DNA of 64,000 nt from positions 84,337 to 148,336 of the forward strand of contig JAVKFY010000010.1 in NCBI GenBank assembly GCA_040223615.1, read 5' to 3'. The position numbers and the translations under genes are program-made. Shown here piece by piece: positions 23,926-33,255 of this stretch (the first letter of the stretch is position 1; the number at the start of each line of letters is the position of its first letter). The DNA comes from JAVKFY01 sp040223615 (GTDB lineage Bacteria; Pseudomonadota; Alphaproteobacteria; GCA-2731375). The notes under the pieces are model-generated. The model saw nothing but the letters and a program-made list of their open reading frames with translations, did no database searches and was not told the origin of the DNA.

Positions 23926-25206
23926 GTGAAACGAAGCATCTTCCGACAATCAGCGCTGGACCGGCTGTCGTCGGCTGACAGTATCGACCGGCCGGTGCGC
24001 ATCGTCCGCCCCGCGGGCTGGATCGCTCTGGCCGCGCTGCTGGTCGCGATCCTGGCGGCGGCCGGGTGGGTCGTGGTCGCCGAGGTGCCGGAGAAGGTTC
24101 AGGGCCACGGCATTGTCATGCAGGCCGGCGGGCTCGCCGAGATCCGTGCCGTCGATGCCGGCCGCGTGGAGTCGTTGCGCCTGGTGCCGGGATTGCGCGT
24201 CGAGGCCGGCGAGATCGTCGCCACCATCGGCCAGAACGACCTGCTGCGGCAGCTTGAGAATGCCCGCGCCAATCTGGCCGCCGCCAAGGAGCGGCTGGAA
24301 CGGCTGGAGCTGTTCTATGCGGAGAGCGCCCGGCGCGAGGATGCCGGCGACCGCGAACGCCTCAACACCATCGCGGAGACCGAACGCCTGCTACGCGGCC
24401 GGCTGGCGCTGCTGCAGCAACGCCTGGACAGCGTGCGCGACCTGGTCGGCCGCGGCAATGCGATCCGCGACCGGCTGATCGAAGCCGAGATCGCCGTCGC
24501 CGACGCCCGCGAACGGCTGGCCCAGCTCGGCGACGAGACCACGCTGATCGGGCTGCGCAAGCTGGAACGGGAGAGCCAGCGCCGCATCGAACTGCTCGAT
24601 CAGCGGCTGCGCGCGGAAGACTTCGAGCGCGAGGTCGCCCGGCTCGACAAGCTGCTCAGCGAACGCCAGGCGGTGCGCAGCCCGCACACCGGCATCGTCC
24701 TGGAGGTGAAGATCAACCCCGGCGACGTGGTGGTGCCCGGCGCGGCGCTGGCCACCGTGGCGCCGGACGGCGGGGCGGACCTCTATGGCGTACTCTACGT
24801 CGGCGCCGCCGATGGCAAGCGGTTGCAGCCCGGCATGCGGGTGGAGATCGCGCCGACCACCGTGCGCCGGGAGGAATTCGGCTACATGCTGGGCGAGATC
24901 GAGGAGGTCTCCGCCTTGCCCGCCACCGCGGAAGGTATGCGCCATGTCCTCCAGAATGACGAGCTGGCGCGCCGCCTGTCGGCCGACGGCACGCCGTTCG
25001 CCGCCAAGGTGCGCCTGGAACGCGATACCGCCACGCCGAGCGGGTTCGCCTGGTCGTCGTCGCGCGGGCCGGAACACACGTTGACCGCCGGCGAGCTGTT
25101 CGAGGCGCGCATCGTGGTGCGCCGGCTGCGGCTGGCCAACCTGCTGGCGCCCGGCTTCGATGGCATCGTCGACCGGGTGCGCAGCGGGCTCGGCGCCGGC
25201 TCATGA
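23926..25206 (+). CDS. HlyD-type adaptor of NHLM-like peptide secretion system
   Basis: 426-residue periplasmic adaptor (membrane fusion protein). One N-terminal membrane helix lies about residues 27-47, preceded by a short cytoplasmic arm. Next come a barrel-sandwich half (GLAEIRAVDAGRVESL), a long coiled-coil hairpin of about 130 residues rich in Arg/Glu/Leu (about 100-235), a second lipoyl half (VRSPHTGIVLEVKINPGD region) and a beta-barrel. The layout is that of the NHLM bacteriocin secretion HlyD protein. GTG at 23926 has GGAG 8 bp upstream. Its TGA overlaps the next ATG (ATGA), so it is translated with the peptidase-ABC gene. It would link the inner-membrane exporter to an outer-membrane channel; no TolC gene is present here. 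Confidence 0.85.
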   Translation: MKRSIFRQSALDRLSSADSIDRPVRIVRPAGWIALAALLVAILAAAGWVVVAEVPEKVQGHGIVMQAGGLAEIRAVDAGRVESLRLVPGLRVEAGEIVATIGQNDLLRQLENARANLAAAKERLERLELFYAESARREDAGDRERLNTIAETERLLRGRLALLQQRLDSVRDLVGRGNAIRDRLIEAEIAVADARERLAQLGDETTLIGLRKLERESQRRIELLDQRLRAEDFEREVARLDKLLSERQAVRSPHTGIVLEVKINPGDVVVPGAALATVAPDGGADLYGVLYVGAADGKRLQPGMRVEIAPTTVRREEFGYMLGEIEEVSALPATAEGMRHVLQNDELARRLSADGTPFAAKVRLERDTATPSGFAWSSSRGPEHTLTAGELFEARIVVRRLRLANLLAPGFDGIVDRVRSGLGAGS

Positions 25207-27377
25207 CCGCCGCCGTCGCCGCGCGGCGCTGGCTCGGCATCGGCCGGACACGCTGCGAGAGCGTGCTGCAACTGGAAGCGGCAGAGTGCGGCGCCGCCTC
25301 GCTGGCCATGGTGCTGTCGTATTTCGGCCGCCGCGCGCCGCTGGAGGAGCTGCGGCTGGCGTGTGGCGTCTCGCGCGACGGCTCCAAAGCCTCGGGCATC
25401 CTGAAGGCGGCGCGCGCCTACGGGCTCAACGCACGCGGCCTGAAGGCAGAGCCGGAACATCTGAGCGAGCTGCCGATGCCGGCGATCGCCTTCGTCAACT
25501 TCAACCACTTCCTGGTGGTGGAAGGCGTCGGGCGCGGCGTGGTCTGGCTGAACGATCCGGCCAGCGGACCACGCACCGTCTCCGACGACGAGTTCGACGA
25601 GATGTTCACCGGTGTCGTGCTGACGTTCGAGCGCGGGGATGCGTTCGAGGCTCGCGACGACCGGCCAAGCTTGCTCGACTCGCTGGCGCGGCGGCTGGCG
25701 TCGGCGAAGGGCGCGGTCGCCTTCGCGGTGCTGGCCAGCCTGGTCCTGGTGCTGCCGGGGCTGGCATTGCCGATCTTCTCACGGGTGTTCGTCGATTTCG
25801 TGCTGGCGCCGCGGATGAGCGACTGGCTAGGCCCGCTGGTGCTGGGCATGCTGGCCACCGCGTTGGTGCGCGCGGCGCTGACCGGCCTGCGCTTCCGCTA
25901 CCTGCTGGCAGCGGAGACACGGCTCGCCATCGAGGGCAGCCGGGCGATGTTATGGCGCATGCTGCGGCTGCCGACATCGTTCTTCGACCAGCGCTTCGCC
26001 GGCGAGATCGCCGACCGGCTGAACCTGAACGACGGCCTGGCCACGCTGCTGACCGGCGAGCTGGCCCGCGCGCTGCTGTCGTTGGCGATGATCGGCCTGT
26101 TCTTCCTGGTGATGTGCAGCTACAGCGTGCCGCTGGCCCTGGTCGCGGCGGCGCTGACCGCGCTGAACCTGGTGGTCGTGCTCGCCAGCGCCCGGGGCGT
26201 GCGCGACGGCTTCCGCAAGGTCTCGCTGGAGCGCGGCAAGCTGTTCGCCACCACCGTCGCCGGTTTGCAGGACATCGAGACCTACAAGGCGGCCGGCGCG
26301 GAGGACGCCTTCTTCGGTCGCTGGGCCGGTCTGCAGGTCAACGTGATCGACGCAGAGCAGCGCATCGCGCTGCCGCTGGCCATGTTGTCTGCGGTGCCGA
26401 CTTTCCTCAACGGCCTCGCCATCGCCGCCGTGGTCGGACTCGGCGGGCTGCTGATCGCGGATGGCGAGATGACCATCGGCATGCTGGTCGCGTTCCAGAC
26501 GCTGATGGCCAGCTTCACGCAGCCCGCGGCCGAACTGGCCAACCTGGGCGGGCAGATGCAGCAGGTGCAGGCCTGCGCGGCGCGCCTGGACGACATCGAC
26601 GGCCAGCCGCTGGACGGCCGGTTCAACGCAGACGGCGAGGCGCTGCCGCTCGACGCCCTGCCCCGCGGGCATATCGAGTTGCGCGACGTCGCTTTCGGCT
26701 ACAGCCCGCTGGACCCGCCGCTGATCGAGGACTTCTCGCTCAGCGCCGCATCCGGCGCGCGCATCGCCCTGGTCGGGTCGTCGGGGTCCGGCAAGTCGAC
26801 CATCGGTCGGCTGATCGTCGGGCTGCACCGGCCGCGCGCCGGCCGGGTCCTGATCGATGGCCGGCCGTTCGAGCGTTGGCCGCCGGCGGCACTGGCGGCG
26901 CGGCTGGCCTACATCGACCAGGACGTGACGCTGTTCGAAGGCACGGTGCGCGACAACCTGACCTTGTGGGACGCGACCGTGCCGGAGGCCGACATCGTCG
27001 CCGCGGCGCGCGACGCGCAAGTGCACGACGTGATCGCCGCGCGGCCCGGCGCCTACGAGGCGCGCGTCGACGAGGATGGCCGCAACCTCTCCGGCGGCCA
27101 GCGCCAGCGGCTCGACATCGCCCGCGCGCTGGCCCGCAACCCGTCGATCATCGTGCTGGACGAGGCGACCAGCGCACTCGACCCGGAGATGGAACTGGCG
27201 GTGATGGACGCGATCCGCCGGCGCGGCGCGACCTGCATCGTCATCGCGCACCGGCTGTCGACGATCCGCGACTGCGACGAGATCATCGTCATGGAACGCG
27301 GCCGCATCGTCGAGCGGGGCCGGCACGAGGCGCTGATCGAAGCTGGCGGACGCTACGCCAGCCTGCTGGAGAACTGA
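25203..27377 (+). CDS. C39-peptidase-containing ABC exporter (NHLM-type)
   Basis: 724-residue peptidase-containing ABC transporter. The N-terminal C39 domain (1-140) has Gln23 and Cys29 in QLEAAECGAAS, His102 in NFNHFLVV and Asp118 in LNDPASG, a complete cysteine-protease site for cleaving double-glycine leaders. Then follow about six membrane helices (160-440) and an ABC domain with Walker A GSSGSGKS (about 525), signature LSGGQRQR (about 630), Walker B IIVLDEAT and a switch His in IAHRLST. It should cut the peptide encoded at 23531 after Gly-Gly and export it. Overlap with the adaptor gene and a 7-bp gap to the next ABC gene indicate one operon. Confidence 0.92.
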   Translation: MTAAVAARRWLGIGRTRCESVLQLEAAECGAASLAMVLSYFGRRAPLEELRLACGVSRDGSKASGILKAARAYGLNARGLKAEPEHLSELPMPAIAFVNFNHFLVVEGVGRGVVWLNDPASGPRTVSDDEFDEMFTGVVLTFERGDAFEARDDRPSLLDSLARRLASAKGAVAFAVLASLVLVLPGLALPIFSRVFVDFVLAPRMSDWLGPLVLGMLATALVRAALTGLRFRYLLAAETRLAIEGSRAMLWRMLRLPTSFFDQRFAGEIADRLNLNDGLATLLTGELARALLSLAMIGLFFLVMCSYSVPLALVAAALTALNLVVVLASARGVRDGFRKVSLERGKLFATTVAGLQDIETYKAAGAEDAFFGRWAGLQVNVIDAEQRIALPLAMLSAVPTFLNGLAIAAVVGLGGLLIADGEMTIGMLVAFQTLMASFTQPAAELANLGGQMQQVQACAARLDDIDGQPLDGRFNADGEALPLDALPRGHIELRDVAFGYSPLDPPLIEDFSLSAASGARIALVGSSGSGKSTIGRLIVGLHRPRAGRVLIDGRPFERWPPAALAARLAYIDQDVTLFEGTVRDNLTLWDATVPEADIVAAARDAQVHDVIAARPGAYEARVDEDGRNLSGGQRQRLDIARALARNPSIIVLDEATSALDPEMELAVMDAIRRRGATCIVIAHRLSTIRDCDEIIVMERGRIVERGRHEALIEAGGRYASLLEN

Positions 27378-27384
27378 GCCGGCA

Positions 27385-30234
27385 ATGGCGAGCGTGCGCG
27401 ACCTCAACGAGCATGGCGGTCGGGGCGGCCAGGGAGACACCTTGGCGCTCGCCGGCGGAGCGCCGGTGCGGCTGCCGCGCGAACCGTTGCTGTGGAGCGT
27501 GCACACCGACAAGCCGGTCGAGGCGCACCTGGAAACCGCGCACGGTCGCCGTTTCCTGGTCGCGCTCGATGACGGCGACCTGCTGTTCGGACTCGGCGGC
27601 GCGGAAGATGCGGCGCTGGCGGTGATCGGCCCGGCCGGCGCGCGGATCGAGCCCTGCGATCCGGCGCGCGTCGCTGCCGATCGACTGGCCGAGGCGGCCG
27701 ATCGGTGGGTCGCCGGCGCCGCACGCTTGGTGCCGCGCGATCAGCGCGACGCGAAACTTCTACATGCCGGCGCGCGCTGCCGGCTGACGCCCGGGTGGCT
27801 GTTCCGGGCGGCGCGCGGCGTGGTCTGGCTGGCCGGACCGGGGGCGGCGCGCTTCGCGCTCGCCGGCATGGAGGCGGAAGTCGACGGACCGGCGAGCCTG
27901 CCGCTGGCCGGCACGCTTGGCGTGGAGGCGCGAGCCGCGGCCAGCGGCTGGACCCTGAGCAGCGCCGAGCTGGCCCAGGAGAACGCCCTGCTGCCGGCGA
28001 TGGCGCGGTTCGGGCGGCTGCTGCCGACGTTGTTGCTGGACGTGATCGACCGCCAGGAGGCCGACGTTCTGGCGCGGGTGGCGACAGCACGGCGCAGCGA
28101 CGAGACGGCCCGGCGGCAGGGCGTGCGGCGGCTGGAAACCATCGCGGTCCGCTTCGACGAGAACGACCAGCCCAGCGCCGGCGAACTCGGCACGCTCGCA
28201 GCCGCGATCTCGGCCGCGCTCGACGCGCTGCCGCACCCGCATGACCGGCGCCGGCTGGCGGCGCCCGACGCGGACTTCGAGAACGTGCCGTCGATCGCGC
28301 GGCGTTGCGGCGTCCGCGCCCGGCGGATCATGCTGGTACCCGGCTGGGAGACCGGCGACCAGGGGCCGCTGGTGGCGCGCACCGAGAGCGGCGAGCCGCT
28401 GGCGCTGCTGCCGCGTGGCCGCACCTATCACGTGTTCGACCCGCGCCTCGGCAGCGACCGCCCGCTGGACGCGGCGACCGCCGAAGCGCTGGCACCGTCG
28501 GCCTTCTCGCTGATCCGTTCGCTGCCCGACCAGGTCGGCGGTGCGCTGGGGCTGGCACGGTTCGCGCTGGCCGGATCGGAACGCGACCTGCTGACCGCGA
28601 TCCTGGTCGGCGCCGGCACCGGACTACTGGCCGCGCTGGGACCGATCGCCATCGCCTATGTGCTCGACGACCTGGTGCCGGGCGGCGAGCGCGGGTTGAT
28701 CGTGCAGGTCGCGGTGGCGCTGGCGCTGGCGGCGCTGCTGTCGCTGTTCTTCGCCGTCACCCGGGCGGTGGCGCTGCAGCGCATCGACGGGCGCAGCAGC
28801 GCGGCGGTGCAGTCGGCGGCGTTGGACCGGCTGATCGGCCTGCCGACCGGGTTCTTCCGTGACTATGCCGCCGGCGACCTGGCGGAACGGGTGCAGGGCC
28901 TGGAGGCGGTGCGCAACGCCATCGTCGACGTCGCACTCGGCGCCGCGATCACCTTCAGCTTCTCGATCTTCTATGTCGTGCTGCTGTTCGTCTACGCGCC
29001 GGCGCTGGCCGGCGTCGCGGTCTTGCTGACGCTGGTCTATGCCGGCGTGGCCGTGCTGGCCGGCATCGCGCAGCTACGGTACGGCCGCATCGTCGCCAGG
29101 GTCTCCGGCAAGCTGGCCGCCCTGGTATTCGAACAGCTCCGGGCGGTGCGCAAGTTGCGCGTCGCCGGCGCCGAGGCGCGCGCCTTCCGGCGCTGGTCGG
29201 ACAGCTACGGCGACGAGCGCCGCGCGGTGCTCGCGGCCGGCCGGGCGCGCGGCCGGCTGGAAACCTTCGGCGCCGGCTTCGAGGTGGCGGCGCTGGCGGC
29301 GCTCTATGCGGCCGCGGTGCTGCTGGGCGAAGGGCTGGCGACGACCGGCGCCTTCGTTGCCTTCCTGGCCGCCTACAACGCCTTCCAGGGCGCGTTGTTC
29401 GGCGTCGTCGGGGCGGCGCTGACGGTGCTGTCGTCGGCGGCGCAGTATGAGCGCGCGCGGCCGATCCTGGAGACCGAGCCGGAATCCAGCAGCGACCGCG
29501 CCGATCCGGGGCGCCTGTCGGGCCGCATCGATGTCAGCGGCCTGGTGTTCGGCTATCCCGACGGCAGCCGCATCCTCGACGGCGTCGACATGAGCATCGA
29601 GCCCGGCGCCTTCGTCGCCGTGGTCGGCCCTTCGGGCAGCGGCAAGTCGACCCTGCTGCGCCTGCTGCTGGGCTTCGAGACGCCGAGTACCGGCACGGTG
29701 CTGTACGACGGCCGCGACCTGGCGACGTTGGATCCGACACTGGTACGCCGGCAGATCGGCGTGGTGATGCAGTCGAGCCGGATCTTCGCCGGCTCGATCC
29801 ACGACAATATCCGCGGCGCGGAGGAGCTATCCTACGAGGATTGCCTCGCCGCCGCGCTCGCCGCCGGGCTGGAGTCCGACCTGGAGACCTTGCCGATGGG
29901 GCTGCACACGCCACTGACCGAAGGCGCCGAGGTGCTCTCCGGCGGACAGCGGCAACGCATCCTGATCGCGCGCGCGATCGCCGCGCGACCCAACATCCTG
30001 TTCCTCGACGAGGCGACCAGCGCGCTCGACAACCGCACGCAGCAGATCGTCGCCGACACCTTCGAGCACCTCGCGGTGACCCGCCTCGCCATCGCCCATC
30101 GCCTCAGCACCATCCGCCAGGCCGATCGCATCCTGTTCCTGGAGGACGGTCGCTTCGTCGAGAGCGGCAGCTTCGACGAGTTGATGGCGCTGGACGGCCG
30201 CTTCGCCACCTTCGCCCGCCGCCAAATGACCTGA
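27385..30234 (+). CDS. Second NHLM-type ABC transporter with long N-terminal extension
   Basis: 949-residue ABC exporter half-transporter. The first 400 or so residues contain no peptidase site; they look like the soluble region of the second ABC protein in NHLM bacteriocin export pairs (family-level knowledge). Membrane helices occupy about 410-690, and the ATPase has Walker A GPSGSGKS (about 748), signature LSGGQRQR (about 852), Walker B ILFLDEAT and IAHRLST. Both Walker motifs are intact, so it probably hydrolyses ATP. It may form a heterodimer with the peptidase-ABC protein or act in a later step. The N-terminal extension includes two short cNMP-like beta-rich stretches, but I cannot assign a fold. 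Confidence 0.85.
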   Translation: MASVRDLNEHGGRGGQGDTLALAGGAPVRLPREPLLWSVHTDKPVEAHLETAHGRRFLVALDDGDLLFGLGGAEDAALAVIGPAGARIEPCDPARVAADRLAEAADRWVAGAARLVPRDQRDAKLLHAGARCRLTPGWLFRAARGVVWLAGPGAARFALAGMEAEVDGPASLPLAGTLGVEARAAASGWTLSSAELAQENALLPAMARFGRLLPTLLLDVIDRQEADVLARVATARRSDETARRQGVRRLETIAVRFDENDQPSAGELGTLAAAISAALDALPHPHDRRRLAAPDADFENVPSIARRCGVRARRIMLVPGWETGDQGPLVARTESGEPLALLPRGRTYHVFDPRLGSDRPLDAATAEALAPSAFSLIRSLPDQVGGALGLARFALAGSERDLLTAILVGAGTGLLAALGPIAIAYVLDDLVPGGERGLIVQVAVALALAALLSLFFAVTRAVALQRIDGRSSAAVQSAALDRLIGLPTGFFRDYAAGDLAERVQGLEAVRNAIVDVALGAAITFSFSIFYVVLLFVYAPALAGVAVLLTLVYAGVAVLAGIAQLRYGRIVARVSGKLAALVFEQLRAVRKLRVAGAEARAFRRWSDSYGDERRAVLAAGRARGRLETFGAGFEVAALAALYAAAVLLGEGLATTGAFVAFLAAYNAFQGALFGVVGAALTVLSSAAQYERARPILETEPESSSDRADPGRLSGRIDVSGLVFGYPDGSRILDGVDMSIEPGAFVAVVGPSGSGKSTLLRLLLGFETPSTGTVLYDGRDLATLDPTLVRRQIGVVMQSSRIFAGSIHDNIRGAEELSYEDCLAAALAAGLESDLETLPMGLHTPLTEGAEVLSGGQRQRILIARAIAARPNILFLDEATSALDNRTQQIVADTFEHLAVTRLAIAHRLSTIRQADRILFLEDGRFVESGSFDELMALDGRFATFARRQMT

Positions 30235-30263
30235 CGCCGTCGCCGACGAGAAAGGATTCCGCC

Positions 30264-30797
30264 ATGCGCAAAGCTCTCTACATTCTCGGCGATCTCGATG
30301 ACGGCGACGTCGGCTGGCTGGCGGAGAATGGCCGGCGCATCACCTCGCAGCCAGGCGAGACGCTGATCCAGGCCGGACAGCCGATCGACACGCTCTACGT
30401 CGTGCTCGACGGGCGCTTGTCGGTGGTGATCGGCCGCGACGTCACCATCGCCGAGGTCGGCGCCGGCGACATTCTGGGCGAGATGTCCTTCGTCGAGAAG
30501 CGCCCGCCCTCGGTCTCGGTGGTGGCGCGGGCGGAAAGCCGATTGCTGGCGGTGTCGCAGGCGAGCTTGCGCGAGGCGCTGAAACGCGAGCCGGCCTTCG
30601 CCGCGCGGTTCTATCGCGCGCTGGCGGTGTTCCTGTCCGACCGGCTGCGCGATACCGCCGACCAGCTCGGCTACGGCGACGCCAAGCAGCGGCCCGACGC
30701 CGGCGGCGAACTCGACGAAGGCGTGCTCGACAACGTCCACATCGCCGGCGAGCGCATGCGCCGCCTGCTCACGCTGCTGGAGGGGCGGCGGGTCTAG
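30264..30797 (+). CDS. Cyclic-nucleotide-binding-fold protein
   Basis: 177-residue single-domain protein with a CRP-like cNMP-binding beta roll (about residues 20-130): GETLIQAGQPIDTLYVVLDGRLSVV pieces, then GDILGEMSFVEKRPPSVSVVA. In true cAMP binders this phosphate cassette carries a conserved Arg before Ser/Thr (R-S/T-A); here it reads PPSVSV, so cAMP binding is doubtful. There is no DNA-binding helix-turn-helix. AAAGGA lies 7 bp before the ATG, and the gene is 29 bp after the second ABC gene, so it closes the peptide-export operon. NHLM loci often include such a protein; it may sense a ligand or gate the exporter. Confidence 0.8.
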   Translation: MRKALYILGDLDDGDVGWLAENGRRITSQPGETLIQAGQPIDTLYVVLDGRLSVVIGRDVTIAEVGAGDILGEMSFVEKRPPSVSVVARAESRLLAVSQASLREALKREPAFAARFYRALAVFLSDRLRDTADQLGYGDAKQRPDAGGELDEGVLDNVHIAGERMRRLLTLLEGRRV

Positions 30798-30812
30798 ATC
30801 TCGCGCGCGGCG

Positions 30813-31391
30813 CTACTCCGCGGCCTGGTCGGCGCGGCGGAACGCGGTGCCCCGGCTCTCGGCCTGGTCGGCGCGGAAGATCAGGTCGTCGACCGGTTCG
30901 CCCGCGTCGTAGCGGGCGGCCAGCGCGTCGGGATCGAACGGCTCCCCGATCGGGTTGTTGCCGAAGGCCGGCCCTTTCATGAATTCGTTGGCCGCCGCGG
31001 CCGACATCAGATCGGACTGGAACTCCATCTGGTTGCCGTCCGGATCGCAGTAGTACATCGACAGGGTGAAGCCGTGGCGAATCGGCCGGTAGGGCGTGAT
31101 GCCGAGCGCCTTCAGCCGCTTGTAGGTGTCGACCAGTTCGCCGACGCCGTTCCAGGTGTAGGCGACGTGGTTCACGCCGACCGGTTTCTTCGCCTTGTCG
31201 GCAGCCTCGCCCTCGGCCGGCCCGAGGTTGAGGAAGGCGAAGCGGTGATGCTCGTCGTCATAGGTCAGGAAGGCGAGCTTGCCGTCGCGATGCTGTACCC
31301 GCGCCTCGAACACCTTGGTGTACCAGTCGATCATCTCTTCGTAGCGATGCGTGTTGTAGACGACGTGCGCGAACTTGCTGGGCGCCACCAT
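30813..31391 (-). CDS. VOC-family protein (extradiol dioxygenase-like)
   Basis: 192-residue vicinal-oxygen-chelate protein with one complete betaalphabetabetabeta pair. The likely metal triad is His in FAHVVYNT (residue 8), His in GVNHVAYTW (about 75) and Glu in GNQMEFQSD (about 124), as in catechol 2,3-dioxygenase-type enzymes. The C-terminal tail (about 140-192) is an extension rich in Asp/Glu. It is downstream of the TPP enzyme at 31466-33013 by 74 bp on the same strand. It could be an extradiol dioxygenase or a glyoxalase-like lyase. It is convergent with the export operon. Confidence 0.8.
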   Translation of the reverse strand: MVAPSKFAHVVYNTHRYEEMIDWYTKVFEARVQHRDGKLAFLTYDDEHHRFAFLNLGPAEGEAADKAKKPVGVNHVAYTWNGVGELVDTYKRLKALGITPYRPIRHGFTLSMYYCDPDGNQMEFQSDLMSAAAANEFMKGPAFGNNPIGEPFDPDALAARYDAGEPVDDLIFRADQAESRGTAFRRADQAAE

Positions 31392-31465
31392 GTCGGTCTC
31401 CTTTCGATTCCGGTTGGCGAGTCGGTGGGCCAGGACAGCACGCCGATGCCTTCGAAGTTGGCCCG

Positions 31466-33013
31466 CTAGAGCACCACCTCGACCAGGTACGGCCCGTCGG
31501 TGTCCAGGCCGGCCTGGAACGCCTTGGCCAGGTCCTCCAGGTTGTCGACTCGGCGGCCGTCGACGCCCATGCCCTTGGCCAGCGCGACCCAGTCGAGATC
31601 GGGCCGGTCGAGCGAGAGCATGTCGATGGCGCGCGGGCCCGGGTTCTGCACCCCGACATTGGTCAGCTCACCGCGCAGGATGCGGTAGCTGCGGTTGGCG
31701 AAGACCAGCACGGTGACATCGAGGTTCTCGCGCGCCATCGTCCACAGGCCCTGCAGCGTGTACATGCCGCTGCCGTCGCCCTCCAGGACGACGACCTTGC
31801 GGTCCGGGCAGGCCACCGCGGCGCCGACCGCGACCGGCATGGCGTAGCCGATCGAACCGCCGCGATTGTTGAGCCAGGTGTGCGGCGGCGCCCCGGCGGT
31901 GAAGGGAAAGAATCCACGGCCGGTGGTGACCGACTCGTCGACGACGATGGCCTGTTCCGGCAACAGGGCGCCCAGCACCTGGGCGATGCCCTCCGGCGCG
32001 ATCTCGCCGCTCGGCAGGCCCGGGCGGTGCGGCTCGGCGATTCCGGCCGGCGTTTCGTTGCGGGCGCCAACGGCCTCGGCCAGGGCCGCCAGCGCGCCCT
32101 CGATGTCGTCCTCCAGGCCGGCCAGCTTCACCGGCGTGCAGTCGTCCGGCGCCAGCAAGCTCGGCTTGTCGGGATAGGCGAAGAAGGCGACCGGCGGACG
32201 GGCGCCGACCGTGACCATGGTCCGATAGCCGTCGAGCACCGCGCGGGCCTGGTCGACGACATAGGGAATGCGGTCGACCTGCACCCGCCCGGCGCCGCGC
32301 TCCAGGCGGGCATTGGCACCTTCGGTCATCAGCGCGCAGCCGGTCTTGGCGGCGATGCGGCCGGCCAGTGCAAGCGCATCGGCGCGCAGGGCATCACCGC
32401 CGAGCAGCATCAGCTTCTTGCCCGGCGCCCGCAGCGCGCTTGCGGCGGCGTCGACGGCATCGCCCGACACCGCCGGGCGCGGTGCCGCTTCCTTGGCGGC
32501 GATCGGCTCGCTGGCCTCGTTCCAGGCAGTGTCGGCCGGCAGGATCAAGGTGGCGATCTGGCCCGGCGCGGCGCGCGCGGCCTCGATGGCGGCGGCGCCG
32601 TCGGCGGCGATGTCCTTGGCCGAGGGCGAGGTCTTCACCCAGTGCGAGATCGGCCGGGCCAGCCCCTCGATATCGGCAGTCAGCGGCGCGTCATAGGCGA
32701 TGTGATATGTGGCGTGCTCGCCGACCACGTTGACGACACCGGAATTGGCCTTGCGGGCGTTATGCAGGTTGGCCAGGCCATTGGCGAGGCCGGGGCCAAG
32801 GTGCAGCAGCGTCGAGGCCGGGGTGCCCGACATCCGCCAGTAGCCGTCGGCCGCGCCGGTCACCACGCCCTCGAACAGACCGAGCACGCAACGCATGCCG
32901 GGCACCTTGTCCAGCGCCGCGACGAAATGCATCTCCGAGGTGCCGGGGTTGGTGAAGCAGACGTCGACTCCGCCGGCCAACAAGGTACGGACAAGGCTTT
33001 CGGCGCCATTCAT
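31466..33013 (-). CDS. TPP-dependent enzyme, acetolactate synthase large-subunit-like
   Basis: 515-residue TPP enzyme, short for an acetolactate synthase and nearer to the benzoylformate/phosphonopyruvate decarboxylase size. The activating Glu is in GLFEGVVTGAADGY (about residue 47), and the PP-domain motif runs GDGSGMYTLQGLWTMA with the later Asn in FANRSY (about residue 440). The start at 33013 lies after a GAGAG stretch. It is not followed by a regulatory small subunit. The VOC gene downstream may be in the same operon. The substrate, a 2-oxo acid, is not determined. Confidence 0.85.
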   Translation of the reverse strand: MNGAESLVRTLLAGGVDVCFTNPGTSEMHFVAALDKVPGMRCVLGLFEGVVTGAADGYWRMSGTPASTLLHLGPGLANGLANLHNARKANSGVVNVVGEHATYHIAYDAPLTADIEGLARPISHWVKTSPSAKDIAADGAAAIEAARAAPGQIATLILPADTAWNEASEPIAAKEAAPRPAVSGDAVDAAASALRAPGKKLMLLGGDALRADALALAGRIAAKTGCALMTEGANARLERGAGRVQVDRIPYVVDQARAVLDGYRTMVTVGARPPVAFFAYPDKPSLLAPDDCTPVKLAGLEDDIEGALAALAEAVGARNETPAGIAEPHRPGLPSGEIAPEGIAQVLGALLPEQAIVVDESVTTGRGFFPFTAGAPPHTWLNNRGGSIGYAMPVAVGAAVACPDRKVVVLEGDGSGMYTLQGLWTMARENLDVTVLVFANRSYRILRGELTNVGVQNPGPRAIDMLSLDRPDLDWVALAKGMGVDGRRVDNLEDLAKAFQAGLDTDGPYLVEVVL

Positions 33014-33066
33014 GCGATCTACTCTCGAATTGTTGCCTGTGGTGCCCAGGAAACGGGGTCCTGGCG

Positions 33067-33087
33067 GGAGGCTGGAGCGTAGCCTCC
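33067..33087. promoter_or_regulatory. Perfect 7-bp hairpin upstream of the TPP enzyme gene
   Basis: GGAGGCT (33067-33073) and AGCCTCC (33081-33087) pair perfectly around a 7-base loop, 54 bp upstream of the minus-strand TPP enzyme start. It may be a leader hairpin or an operator. Confidence 0.3.
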
Positions 33088-33255
33088 GAGTGCTTGGCCC
33101 GACAAGCGCCGGCGGCACCTTCGTGCCGAGCCCTGCCGATGCACTTGCCGCGGCGCCGTTGGTCCAAGTTAAGTTGATGCTGAGGTCCAGATAGCGATTG
33201 CCGTCAATGCCGGTAAGCCATGCCCGTTGCCGGCGGCGGCATATACCGGTGTCGG

